Shown: positions 1 to 7,590 of the stretch, piece after piece
Layout: each line of letters opens with the position of its first letter
How positions within the stretch are numbered: the stretch's first letter is position 1
Assembly: GCA_009845505.1 (NCBI GenBank)
Contig: VXZL01000412.1
Location: 1 to 10,112, forward strand
Source of the DNA: Candidatus Poribacteria bacterium
GTDB lineage: Bacteria; Poribacteria; WGA-4E; WGA-3G
Direction of reading: 5' to 3'
Length of the DNA: 10,112 bases
Position numbers and translations under genes: made by a program
Notes under the pieces: generated by a model
The model's database searches: none
Told to the model about the DNA's origin: nothing
What the model saw: only the letters and a program-made list of their open reading frames with translations

Positions 1-986
1 GACAAAGCACACTCAAGCGCCCCTTGCTTCGCCGGTTTGCCTTCCAGAATGCAATCACAGAAGTAGCGCATCTCTTGGTAGAAGCCTTGTGTGAAAAATG
101 CTTTGTTTTCAAGCGTTCCCAGACTGTTTTGCGGTTCCCAGACAATCGCGCCGCTGTCAAAGCCTTCAGGCACATAACTCGTGCTACCGCTGTAATTGAA
201 AGACACGCCGCGCTGGAGTACGACACGTACACCGTTCTGAATTTCAGCATGACACCCATCGCCGAAAAATTGATAGAGTTCCGAAGGCTGCCCATGTCTC
301 GCACCATCAGCCAAATGGAAGTTGCCAATCACACCGCTTTCGTATTCCAATATGCACGCGCCGCCACCGCGCCTGCCTCTGTGAGCCGTCACATTTGCAA
401 CCTTCCCACCGACCGCGACGAGCAGCGACAACGGATGTACCCCATTTTGAAGCCAATTCGTATGTACCTTCTCGCGTAGGATACGTTTGCCATCGCTCGG
501 AATCGTCATCGGATAGACCCCTAAAATGCTGCGTAAGGCACCGTATTCCTCTGTTGCAAAGATTTCGATAATCTTCTGCGTCGCGGGCATGAACGCCTTT
601 TTGAATCCAACCACGACGACGCGATCCTTCCGGTGAGCGATCATCTCCGAAACTTCATCCGCAAACATCCCCGGCGGCTTTTCTAACCAGACATGCATCC
701 CCGCATCCAGTGCCTCACACGTCAATTCGGGGTGCAGACGCGGCGGTGCACACAAAAAAACAGCGTCCAATTCTTCGCTCTCAAACATCTCTGCCATGTT
801 TGGATAAAACGCATCAACACCGTACTGCTTGGCAGTGATACGCGCACGCTCGATATCAAGGTCGCACAACGCCTTCAGCCGTACCGGAAGAAAGGTCATT
901 GTCGGTAGTACATTCCGATACCCGTGTGAACCGACCCCCACAACCGCAACATCTAACCGCTTCTCAAATTCTCTCTGATAACTCAT
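1..986 (-). CDS. Gfo/Idh/MocA family NAD(P)-dependent oxidoreductase, 3' end outside window
   Basis: This is an open frame of about 328 codons with no stop before the left edge, so the C-terminus is missing. It starts [21 protein letters not shown] Rossmann GxGxxG-type turn (VGVGSHGY, about residues 16-23) is followed by the family EKP motif (WLEKPPG, about 100-106), whose Lys is the usual catalytic or cofactor-contacting residue. A segment [13 protein letters not shown] (about 177-189) carries the His expected in the substrate site of the C-terminal alpha/beta domain. The family oxidises or epimerises sugars, inositols and related polyols with NAD(P); the substrate cannot be read from sequence. 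The ATG lies 3 bases past the stop of the upstream carboxypeptidase gene. Its Shine-Dalgarno sequence AGGGGAG (999-993) is formed by the last sense codons of that gene, so the two are probably translationally coupled. Confidence 0.88.
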   Translation of the reverse strand, partial: MSYQREFEKRLDVAVVGVGSHGYRNVLPTMTFLPVRLKALCDLDIERARITAKQYGVDAFYPNMAEMFESEELDAVFLCAPPRLHPELTCEALDAGMHVWLEKPPGMFADEVSEMIAHRKDRVVVVGFKKAFMPATQKIIEIFATEEYGALRSILGVYPMTIPSDGKRILREKVHTNWLQNGVHPLSLLVAVGGKVANVTAHRGRRGGGACILEYESGVIGNFHLADGARHGQPSELYQFFGDGCHAEIQNGVRVVLQRGVSFNYSGSTSYVPEGFDSGAIVWEPQNSLGTLENKAFFTQGFYQEMRYFCDCILEGKPAKQGALECAL

Positions 987-989
987 AAC

Positions 990-2471
990 CTACTCCCCTG
1001 AAAGCACACTATCAAGATATGCATCCAGGTCTCTTTTCATCTTCTGCAATTCGCCTTGGTCAATGTACATCATGTGCCCTGCCTGATAGTAAGCCATTGA
1101 GATGTTGTCCTGTAAGGATTTATCGAGTCCAAGGTGACTAAAGGTATACTCTGATGCCAAAAACGGTGTTGCCAGATCGTAATAACCGTTAGCAACAAAG
1201 ACCTTTAGCGCAGGGTTGGTCGTCATCGCCTTCCGAAGCGTATCCGCAACGTTGACGTATTCATTCTGGTGATCGCCATAGTCCCATGGATGCACACGCC
1301 TGCTCAAGATTTCATACGGAAGGTCAGACGCAAATTCCAGTTCATCACGGACGTAGTAGTTGAGCATTGCCGTGTATGCGCCTTGAACAACTGCTGAACT
1401 GGGGTCGTATTCATACATCTCACCTGCGGAATCCCGATCAATACCTTTGTAGCGACTATCGAACCGTCCGACTGTGCGACCTTCGTCTCGGAGAAGCTCC
1501 TTGCAGAAACGGGCGATGTTAATGCGCAAGTCCGTCCGCTCAATATATTCGGCACTCAACCCAGTATATTTCACGAGTTGTTGCGTAATGTTAGCACGTT
1601 GGTCAGCAGGTAACGCACTCCCTTGCATCAGAGCCGTCGTGTAATCGCCCATTGCGAATACTCTGACCTCGTCCATAAAGGACTCAAATTGGACATCCGC
1701 TTCCAATTTACCGTGATACAATGCCGTCGCTGCATAAGTAGGCAAATAGAGGATATACGGCAGATCGTTTCCAGGTGCAAACCGGATCGTCTGAAAATTC
1801 AGAACGACCGAGACGAGCATAATACCGTTGAGATAGGTACCGTGCCGTTCCTGAAGATAACCGGAGAGTCCACTGGCGCGCGTCGTTCCGTAGCTTTCGC
1901 CAATGAGGAACTTCGGTGAACCCCAGCGTTTATAGCGTCCCAAATACAGCAGGATAAAGTCTCCCACAGACTCAATATCCTTCTTGAACCCATGAAACTG
2001 CTTTGCCTCTTCCCCCGGTACTGCTCTACTGAAACCCGTACTCACAGGATCAATGAAGACCAGATCCGTCTGGTCTAAAATGGAGCAGTCGTTATTCTTG
2101 AGTTCGTATGGAGGCTGTGGCAGTTCGCCGTCATCGTCAGGTTTCACACACCGCGGACCTAACACACCCAAATGTAGCCATACCGACGAAGATCCAGGAC
2201 CTCCATTGAAGGAGAAAGTTATTGGGCGTTCGGACAAATCTTCTACATCATCGCGGGTATACGCAATAAAAAACACCGACGCTTTCGCTTTCTCACCTTC
2301 CTTATCGACTTCCTCTTTTAGCACAAGTGTCCCCGTCGTCGCGGTATAACGAATCTCTTCACCGTTAATCGTAACGCTGTGATGTGTAACCGAGAGGTTA
2401 TCTTCGGGGGTAGGTGGGTTGTTCTCTTCAGCTGAACTCTCTTCAGAGGTCTGTTGTTCTTTTTCACTCAT
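990..2471 (-). CDS. Peptidase S10 family serine carboxypeptidase, no signal peptide
   Basis: This 493-residue protein has the serine carboxypeptidase signatures in order. FNGGPGSSS (about residues 88-96) forms the oxyanion region. The nucleophile is Ser193 in IGESYGT. Asp432 lies in VANGYYDLATPF, and His466 in YYQAGHMMY. The family has an alpha/beta hydrolase fold and removes C-terminal residues from peptides. Many members are exported, but this one starts with a hydrophilic, acidic stretch (MSEKEQQTSEESSAEENN) and shows no hydrophobic leader, so a cytoplasmic location is inferred. The ATG at 2471 is chosen because GGAGGA (2486-2481) lies about 9 bases upstream. An in-frame TTG at 2504 would add 11 residues but places that Shine-Dalgarno inside the coding region. 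The gene is first in a two-gene unit with the oxidoreductase downstream. Confidence 0.9.
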   Translation of the reverse strand: MSEKEQQTSEESSAEENNPPTPEDNLSVTHHSVTINGEEIRYTATTGTLVLKEEVDKEGEKAKASVFFIAYTRDDVEDLSERPITFSFNGGPGSSSVWLHLGVLGPRCVKPDDDGELPQPPYELKNNDCSILDQTDLVFIDPVSTGFSRAVPGEEAKQFHGFKKDIESVGDFILLYLGRYKRWGSPKFLIGESYGTTRASGLSGYLQERHGTYLNGIMLVSVVLNFQTIRFAPGNDLPYILYLPTYAATALYHGKLEADVQFESFMDEVRVFAMGDYTTALMQGSALPADQRANITQQLVKYTGLSAEYIERTDLRINIARFCKELLRDEGRTVGRFDSRYKGIDRDSAGEMYEYDPSSAVVQGAYTAMLNYYVRDELEFASDLPYEILSRRVHPWDYGDHQNEYVNVADTLRKAMTTNPALKVFVANGYYDLATPFLASEYTFSHLGLDKSLQDNISMAYYQAGHMMYIDQGELQKMKRDLDAYLDSVLSGE

Positions 2472-2531
2472 ATTAACTTTTCCTCCGTACTTTTTTATTC
2501 CCAAGACTTAAGCACACTACCGCATAACCGC

Positions 2532-2540
2532 ATTATAGCA
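2532..2540 (-). promoter_or_regulatory. Extended -10 promoter for the carboxypeptidase/oxidoreductase unit
   Basis: On the minus strand the bases read TGCTATAAT, a perfect sigma-70 -10 hexamer with the TGn extension. The nearest -35-like word, TTGTCA (2565-2560), is 22 bases away, which is too far, so the extended -10 probably works largely alone. A start near 2525 would give a leader of about 54 bases before the ATG at 2471. Confidence 0.6.
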
Positions 2541-2600
2541 CATTTTACAGAAACGGGTGTGACAAAAATCAATGGAACGAAAATCAAAACCGAAAACGAA

Positions 2601-2629
2601 TTGACTCATTACTCCAAACCTGTTATGCT
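2601..2629 (+). promoter_or_regulatory. Sigma-70-like promoter for the restriction-modification gene, possibly leaderless
   Basis: TTGACT (2601-2606) and TATGCT (2624-2629) are separated by exactly 17 bases. The expected start point, 6-7 bases downstream, falls at 2635-2636, the A of the ATG. No Shine-Dalgarno sequence lies before that ATG (the preceding bases are TATGCTATTTTC), which fits a leaderless mRNA. An alternative reading, extended -10 TGCTATTTT at 2626-2634, would start inside the gene and is less likely. Confidence 0.5.
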
Positions 2630-2635
2630 ATTTTC

Positions 2636-5600
2636 ATGCCAAAACTCAACCTCAAACCCAACCATAAAGCAATCCGAGACTACTATGCTACGCTGCAACA
2701 GTACGACAAGCACGCCATCACACACGAAGGTGCCGTCAGCGCGCCTTTTGATACACTCCTACAAGCTTGTGCGAAACAGGTCAACGCTACACTCGTCCCG
2801 CAATATCGTATGCAGGCACCAGAAGGCAACCGCATTGTCATTGACGGTGTTGTCCTTGACGCTTATGGACTCCCATTCGCGTATTGGGAGGCAAAAGACA
2901 CAGATGATGACCTCATCAAAGCCGTCCAGGACAAATGTGACGCTGGCTATCCGCTCGACAATACCCTCTTCCAAAACCCAACGCGCGCCATCTTATGCCA
3001 AAACGGACAGGTCGCATTGGACACCGACATCACTGAACCCGCGCGTCTGATTGGCGTACTCCAATATCTATTCACTTATACCGCACCCGCACTCGACAAT
3101 TGGCAGACAGCCGTCTCGGATTTCAGGGAACATGTCCCAGACCTTGCAAATAGGCTAAAGGAACTCATTGAGGAACGCCACGACACCGATACAGCGTTCA
3201 AGAAGGCGTTCACCGATTTTTACGAAACCTGCCGTACCTCCATTAACCCAGACCTTTCCCAAGATGCAGTTGAGGAGATGCTCGTTCAGCATATCCTCAC
3301 CGAACGCATCTTCCGCACGGTTTTTAACAATTCCGCCTTTACCCGCCGAAATATCATCGCACGCGAAATTGAAAACGTTGTGGATGCCCTAATCCGAGAG
3401 GCGTTCAGTCGTGAAGAATTTCTCAAACCCTTGGATCGGTTCTACGTGGCAATTGAGCAGGCATCGGCACTCTGTAAAGACTTCTCCCAAAAACAGCACT
3501 TCCTCAACACCTTTTACGAGAAGTTTTTTCAAGGGTTCTCCGAAGATGTAGCGGATACACACGGTATCGTCTACACGCCACAACCCATCGTAGATTTCAT
3601 GGTGAAGAGTGTCGAACATATCCTTGATACCGAGTTCAATCGGTCCCTGTCGGATACCGGTGTGCATATCATCGATCCATTTGTTGGCACGGGTAACTTC
3701 ATTGTTCGACTCATGCAGGACATCCAAGGCACGACGTTAGAGGCAAAATACCGCCATGCGTTGCATTGCAACGAGGTGATGCTTCTGCCCTACTACATCG
3801 CCAGCCTGAACATTGAACAAGAGTACTTCCGTCGGACGGGTACGTATCTGCCGTTTGAAGGGATAGTGCTTGCCGACACATTTGAGCTGCTTGAGCGGCA
3901 GCAAGGCGAACTCTTCACACGTGAAAACACGGAACGGGTTGAGAGACAAAAGGCGGCGGATATGTTCGTCGTCATCGGTAACCCGCCTTACAACGCGTGG
4001 CAGGTGAACGATAGCGACAACAACAGAAATCGGAAGTATGAAACAATGGACGCGCGAATCACAGACACCTACGCTGCAGATTCCAAAGCGACACTTAAGA
4101 GTGCCCTCTACGATCCATACATCAAAGCGATTCGATGGGCATGCGACCGTATTGAAGACGAAGGCGTTGTTGCCTTTGTGACGAACAACGGATTTCTCGA
4201 GGGTTTGGCATTTGACGGGATGCGAAAGCACCTATCGGAAGATTTCGACGCGATCTATATTCTGGATCTGGGTGGCAACGCACGGAAAGGATTAAAGGTC
4301 TCGGATGCCAACGTATTCGGTATTCGGGTTGGTGTGAATATCAATTTGTTTGTCAAGAACAAGCAGAACCCATCAGAAAAACCCAATATTTTTTATTATC
4401 GGACCGATGATTTGTGGAATAAGGAGAGAAAGTTTAATTTTCTGAATGAACACCAGCACATAGGGAACATAGAATGGAATCCAATTCAACCGGATAAACA
4501 GTATACATGGTTAACCGAAGGGCTCCACGCCGAATTTGATACGTTTATCCCGGTGGGAACGAAGGAAGCGAAAGCAGCAAAGGGCGAAACGGCGGGTGTG
4601 ATTTTCAAAACCTATAGTGCAGGTGTTAAAACAGGTCGCGATGCTTGGGTTTACAACTTTAACCGAGATGTCCTTAACGAGAACATTCGGGGAATGATTG
4701 GCACTTACAACGCAGAGGCGGATAGGTGGAATCGTCGAGAAAACCAGCGGGTGAATGTCAATGATTTTGTGATTTATGATGACACAAAGATTAAATGGGA
4801 TCGGGAATTACGTCAACACTTGCAACGGGGCAGACCTGCTGAATATGCAGAAAACAAGGTGCGCAATACACTTTACCGGCCCTTTACAAAATCAAACCTA
4901 TTTTTTGATCGCGTTCTGAACAATTGTGTCTATCTGTTTCCATATTTCTTTCCCATGCCTGAAACGGAAAAGGAAAACCGGGTGATATGGCTTAAGGTTG
5001 GGAAAGAATTGCCGATGTTTTCACTAATGGCAAACCAGATTCCAGACTTACTGCCACAGAGCGGTTCCCAATGTTTTCCCTTCTATACCTATGCCGAGAA
5101 CGGCACGAATCGACAAGAGAACATCACGGATTGGGCATTGGCAGAATTCCAAAACCACTACGACGACAACACCATCACCAAGTGGGGCATTTTCCACTAT
5201 ACCTACGGACTCTTGCACCACCCTACCTATCGTGAGAAGTATCAGATGAACCTCAAGCGCGATCTGCCGCATATCCCCTATGCCGAGGATTTCTGGGGAT
5301 TTGCCAACGCAGGCGCGCAGTTAGCAGACCACCACATCAACTACGAATCCTGCCCGAAATACGATAAATTAAAATACATCGAGACCCCCGATACCCCGAT
5401 AGATTGGCGCGTTGAGAAGATGCGATTGTCCAAAGATAAAACGCATCTGAAATATAACGATTTCTTGACGCTGGCGGGTATCCCCCCGGAAGTGTACGAC
5501 TATCAGTTAGGCACGCGTTCGGCGTTAGAGTGGATTGTAGATCAATATCGTGTCAAGACTGACAAACGGAGTGGGATTGTGAATGACCCGAACCGGACGG

Positions 5601-5692
5601 ATGAACCGCGGTATATCGTAGATCTCATCGCCCGCGTTATCCATGTAAGTTTACGGACAGTGGAAATTGTCAAAAACTTGCCACCATTGTAA
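2636..5692 (+). CDS. Type ISP-like single-chain restriction-modification enzyme (nuclease + N6-adenine methyltransferase + specificity domain)
   Basis: This 1018-residue protein appears to combine cleavage, modification and target recognition on one chain. The N-terminal region has HEGAVSAPFDTLL (30-42) and a PD-(D/E)xK-like nuclease core: Asp70, then Glu85-Ala-Lys87 in YWEAKD. A helical linker spans about 180-300. The amino-methyltransferase begins at GIVYTPQPIVDFMV (310-323, motif X). Motif I is DPFVGTGNF (347-355), and an acidic residue in CNE (378-380) follows. The catalytic motif IV is NPPY (449-452), typical of N6-adenine methylation. The rest, about 560-1018, is assigned as target recognition and C-terminal specificity region by position and resemblance to type ISP C-termini. 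Classical type ISP enzymes such as LlaGI and LlaBIII are about 1500-1600 residues and carry an SF2 helicase between nuclease and methyltransferase. No room or motifs for one exist here, so action may be closer to type IIG. No partner gene is adjacent. The role is defence against foreign DNA. Confidence 0.88.
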   Translation: MPKLNLKPNHKAIRDYYATLQQYDKHAITHEGAVSAPFDTLLQACAKQVNATLVPQYRMQAPEGNRIVIDGVVLDAYGLPFAYWEAKDTDDDLIKAVQDKCDAGYPLDNTLFQNPTRAILCQNGQVALDTDITEPARLIGVLQYLFTYTAPALDNWQTAVSDFREHVPDLANRLKELIEERHDTDTAFKKAFTDFYETCRTSINPDLSQDAVEEMLVQHILTERIFRTVFNNSAFTRRNIIAREIENVVDALIREAFSREEFLKPLDRFYVAIEQASALCKDFSQKQHFLNTFYEKFFQGFSEDVADTHGIVYTPQPIVDFMVKSVEHILDTEFNRSLSDTGVHIIDPFVGTGNFIVRLMQDIQGTTLEAKYRHALHCNEVMLLPYYIASLNIEQEYFRRTGTYLPFEGIVLADTFELLERQQGELFTRENTERVERQKAADMFVVIGNPPYNAWQVNDSDNNRNRKYETMDARITDTYAADSKATLKSALYDPYIKAIRWACDRIEDEGVVAFVTNNGFLEGLAFDGMRKHLSEDFDAIYILDLGGNARKGLKVSDANVFGIRVGVNINLFVKNKQNPSEKPNIFYYRTDDLWNKERKFNFLNEHQHIGNIEWNPIQPDKQYTWLTEGLHAEFDTFIPVGTKEAKAAKGETAGVIFKTYSAGVKTGRDAWVYNFNRDVLNENIRGMIGTYNAEADRWNRRENQRVNVNDFVIYDDTKIKWDRELRQHLQRGRPAEYAENKVRNTLYRPFTKSNLFFDRVLNNCVYLFPYFFPMPETEKENRVIWLKVGKELPMFSLMANQIPDLLPQSGSQCFPFYTYAENGTNRQENITDWALAEFQNHYDDNTITKWGIFHYTYGLLHHPTYREKYQMNLKRDLPHIPYAEDFWGFANAGAQLADHHINYESCPKYDKLKYIETPDTPIDWRVEKMRLSKDKTHLKYNDFLTLAGIPPEVYDYQLGTRSALEWIVDQYRVKTDKRSGIVNDPNRTDEPRYIVDLIARVIHVSLRTVEIVKNLPPL

Positions 5693-5703
5693 CCCCAACC
5701 CTG

Positions 5704-5729
5704 ATAGGTAAGGAATGGATTCCGCCTAT
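5704..5729 (+). terminator. Weak hairpin after the restriction-modification gene
   Basis: Starting 11 bases past the stop codon, ATAGG and GGAAT on the left pair with ATTCC and CCTAT on the right, with a small internal loop and a very tight turn. Only a short T-poor tail (TTTC) follows, so it is a doubtful intrinsic terminator. It might simply protect the 3' end of the mRNA. Confidence 0.3.
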
Positions 5730-5781
5730 TTCTAAACCAAACCCTACATTGATTCCTGTGAGTTTGTACATAACATTTCCC

Positions 5782-5817
5782 AATCCTGCAAATTCGCTAA
5801 TCCTGCAAATCCTGATT
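5782..5817 (+). repeat. AATCCTGCAAAT short direct repeats
   Basis: AATCCTGCAAAT occurs exactly at 5782-5793 and again at 5799-5810, 17 bases apart. A third, shortened unit, AATCCTGATT (5808-5817), overlaps the second. The tract sits in the non-coding gap between two plus-strand genes. The wording resembles dispersed intergenic repeats seen in several environmental genomes, but that is memory and was not searched. Confidence 0.55.
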
Positions 5818-5834
5818 CTGACAGACACCAACCA

Positions 5835-5855
5835 CAGCCGCTATCTGCTAACCAC
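5835..5855 (+). repeat. Short heptamer-phased tract (CAGCCGC-TATCTGC-TAACCAC)
   Basis: This 21-base tract can be cut into three seven-base units. Its end, TGCTAACCAC (5846-5855), is identical to 7611-7620 in the palindrome between the small membrane protein gene and the PLP enzyme gene. That suggests a shared repeat family. It is the weakest of the three such tracts in the window. Confidence 0.35.
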
Positions 5856-5863
5856 CAAAAAAT

Positions 5864-5891
5864 TTGACATATTCCTCAGATATGCTAAACT
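5864..5891 (+). promoter_or_regulatory. Sigma-70-like promoter for the second Gfo/Idh/MocA gene
   Basis: A perfect -35 TTGACA (5864-5869) is followed after 16 bases by TAAACT (5886-5891), which has a TGC extension (TGCTAAACT, 5883-5891). Transcription would begin near 5898, just ahead of the Shine-Dalgarno sequence. The short leader leaves little room for RNA regulation. The word TATGCTA is shared with the restriction-modification promoter. Confidence 0.6.
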
Positions 5892-5911
5892 CTACACAAA
5901 GGAGGAACGCT

Positions 5912-6967
5912 ATGGAGAAACCGATTCGCTTAGGACTTATTGGCTGTGGCGGGATTGTACAAAATACGCATGCCCGCGCCTATAATGCACTCACAGACAC
6001 CGTTCAGGTAACCGCGCTTGCAGACATCGTCCCAGAAAACCTACAAAAAGTCGGAGAACGGTTCAGCGTCCCAGCAGAGAACCGATATGCAGATTATCGG
6101 GATATGCTCGAACATGCAGCGATAGATGCCGTGACCATTGCTACACCCCACTCATTTCACGCCGAGCAGGTTATCGAAGCCGCAAACGCAGGCATGGCTA
6201 TTATTTCCGAAAAACCGATGGCGACGAACTTGGAAGAGGCTGACGATATTCTATCAGCTGTGCGTCGTAACAGCGTGCCTTATACAGTCGTGCATAACTA
6301 CCTTTTCAATGCAGGCATGAGAGCAGCGATGACAGAACTTGACGCACTCGGAGAATCTCATTTCGGAAGGAGCGTCGGGATGGGACTAAAACCGACAGAT
6401 TTTTCAGCGAATCACCCGACACCGGCGTTTGCGTGGCGCGCCAGCAAAGCCAAAGGCGGTGGGTGTATCATTGACACCAGTTACCACGAAATCTATTCCG
6501 TTTGTGCTCTGATGCAATCGCCCGTCCGATACGTTGAGGCACGTGTCCAAACCCTCCGTCTCGATATTGATGTCGATGATATCGCCATGTTGCTCTGTGA
6601 ACACGAAAACGGCGGGATCACGACTGTATCGGGAGCGTGGTGCGTACCTGCCACAGATTTTGGGTGGTGCGAGATGCATGCTGAGAACGGTTCCCTGCGC
6701 GTCCGGCATCGCGTAAATGTGGAGGATGCACTCCGTCGTTTCACGAGAGCAGACGGATGGAAAGCGTTAGAGCTCCCAGAATTTAACGAAGCAGAACGCC
6801 AAGACGCAAGCGGACATGTCCGCTATTTCACGGAGACCTTTAACGCCCTTGCAGCGGATGCCCCACTACCCGTAGATCCGAAGAAGGCGTATCACAACCT
6901 CGCCATTATTGAGGCAGCGCGTGAAGCGACCACAGAACGCCGCGCAATTGAAATTGTACCGCCATAA
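5912..6967 (+). CDS. Gfo/Idh/MocA family NAD(P)-dependent oxidoreductase
   Basis: This complete 351-residue protein is close to the usual family length. The N-terminal Rossmann domain starts at once with LGLIGCGGIVQNTHARAY (GxGxxG-type turn, residues 8-14). ATPHSFH follows near 77-83. The EKP motif is ISEKPMA (98-104), containing the Lys expected to contact cofactor and substrate. The C-terminal domain carries KGGGCIIDTSYHE (181-193), where Asp188 and His192 match the family's usual catalytic Asp/His pair. It probably oxidises or isomerises a sugar or polyol; the substrate is unknown. The ATG at 5912 is chosen because the strong Shine-Dalgarno AAGGAGGA lies 5 bases upstream. An in-frame TTG at 5864 is the -35 box itself and cannot be translated. 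It differs clearly from the family member at the left edge, so the two are not a recent duplication. Confidence 0.9.
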   Translation: MEKPIRLGLIGCGGIVQNTHARAYNALTDTVQVTALADIVPENLQKVGERFSVPAENRYADYRDMLEHAAIDAVTIATPHSFHAEQVIEAANAGMAIISEKPMATNLEEADDILSAVRRNSVPYTVVHNYLFNAGMRAAMTELDALGESHFGRSVGMGLKPTDFSANHPTPAFAWRASKAKGGGCIIDTSYHEIYSVCALMQSPVRYVEARVQTLRLDIDVDDIAMLLCEHENGGITTVSGAWCVPATDFGWCEMHAENGSLRVRHRVNVEDALRRFTRADGWKALELPEFNEAERQDASGHVRYFTETFNALAADAPLPVDPKKAYHNLAIIEAAREATTERRAIEIVPP

Positions 6968-7041
6968 AAAACGTGGGTTCAATAAAACAGCCATGTAGCG
7001 CGAACTGTATGAAGATTAAAAGATAAATGTAGGTAATCGAC

Positions 7042-7131
7042 GGGCAATAATGCACGTCGCATTTGGGCGAGTACGCCGCAGAATTGCCCTACTACAAGCA
7101 GGTGAGTTCGTAGTAGTGCGATTTATCGCAC
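7042..7131 (+). other. Palindrome-rich structured intergenic element
   Basis: Several perfect stems are packed into 90 bases. GGGCAAT (7042-7048) pairs with ATTGCCC (7083-7089). Inside that, GGCG (7066-7069) pairs with CGCC (7074-7077) around a 4-base loop. CTACTAC (7089-7095) pairs with GTAGTAG (7110-7116). GTGCGAT (7116-7122) pairs with ATCGCAC (7125-7131). The stems abut one another, sharing single bases at 7089 and 7116. It ends 22 bases before the ATG of the small membrane protein gene. It could be an RNA leader structure or a dispersed DNA repeat; no known riboswitch class is recognised. Confidence 0.5.
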
Positions 7132-7153
7132 GTTGAGAAATTAAGGAAACAAA

Positions 7154-7585
7154 ATGAGGAAAGAACTACTGTTCGGCGTTTTAGTCGTTTTGATGGCAAT
7201 GCTCAGCTTCAACTTTCCCATGACTGCTATTGCGCAGCAGGACACGACATTCACTGAGGCAAAAACTGCTGCTGAATACGATGCCGAAGATGATGTGAAT
7301 ACGTCAGTGTGGCTCGCTGCTGCTGGGATTTTAGGGGTGGTGGGTAATCTTCCACTGGGTGCTGTCGCTGTCGGTGGTGCGTATGTCTATCAGCCTGTGC
7401 CACCCGCCGAGCGACTTCTCGGTAAATCAGCGGAATACGTCACTATTTACACGGATGCTTACAAAGCCAAGTCCCGTAATCTGCGATGGATTGCTGCTGG
7501 AAAAGGGGCACTCGGTGGATCGGCTGTGTTCTGCATGTTAGGAATGCTTAAGATAAAACCGTGGACAGATTGGGTTTTCTGGTAG
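7154..7585 (+). CDS. Small exported or membrane protein of unknown function
   Basis: I do not recognise a family for this 143-residue protein. A typical Sec leader occupies residues 1-27 (MRKELLFGVLVVLMAMLSFN start, AIA before QQ), with likely cleavage after Ala27 if it is not kept as an anchor. A polar, acidic stretch (28-50) follows. A hydrophobic, Gly-rich segment at about 52-79 and another at about 112-134 may be membrane-spanning, possibly as a hairpin. Between them is a basic and aromatic stretch (EYVTIYTDAYKAKSRNLRW, 94-112). The C-terminus is aromatic (WTDWVFW). AAGGAA lies 5 bases before the ATG. The gene follows the structured element at 7042-7131 and converges on the PLP enzyme gene. 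An envelope role is inferred only from leader and hydrophobicity. Confidence 0.72.
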   Translation: MRKELLFGVLVVLMAMLSFNFPMTAIAQQDTTFTEAKTAAEYDAEDDVNTSVWLAAAGILGVVGNLPLGAVAVGGAYVYQPVPPAERLLGKSAEYVTIYTDAYKAKSRNLRWIAAGKGALGGSAVFCMLGMLKIKPWTDWVFW

Positions 7586-7590
7586 GAATT

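Noticed and set aside
24..479. Plus-strand open frame of 151 codons
   Set aside because: It is antisense to the oxidoreductase at 1-986, which has clear Rossmann and EKP motifs; no Shine-Dalgarno or family signature.
2472..2504. Upstream TTG start for the carboxypeptidase
   Set aside because: The good GGAGGA would then lie inside the gene, and the ATG at 2471 is correctly spaced from it.
2454..3050. 198-codon plus-strand frame across the divergent promoter region
   Set aside because: It overlaps the start of the restriction-modification gene in another frame and has Ser/Thr-rich out-of-frame composition.
3737..4231. 164-codon minus-strand frame
   Set aside because: It is a shadow of the methyltransferase domain, which carries all the catalytic motifs in the plus frame.
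5864..5911. Upstream TTG start for the second oxidoreductase
   Set aside because: The TTG is part of the -35 TTGACA, and a strong AAGGAGGA precedes the ATG at 5912.
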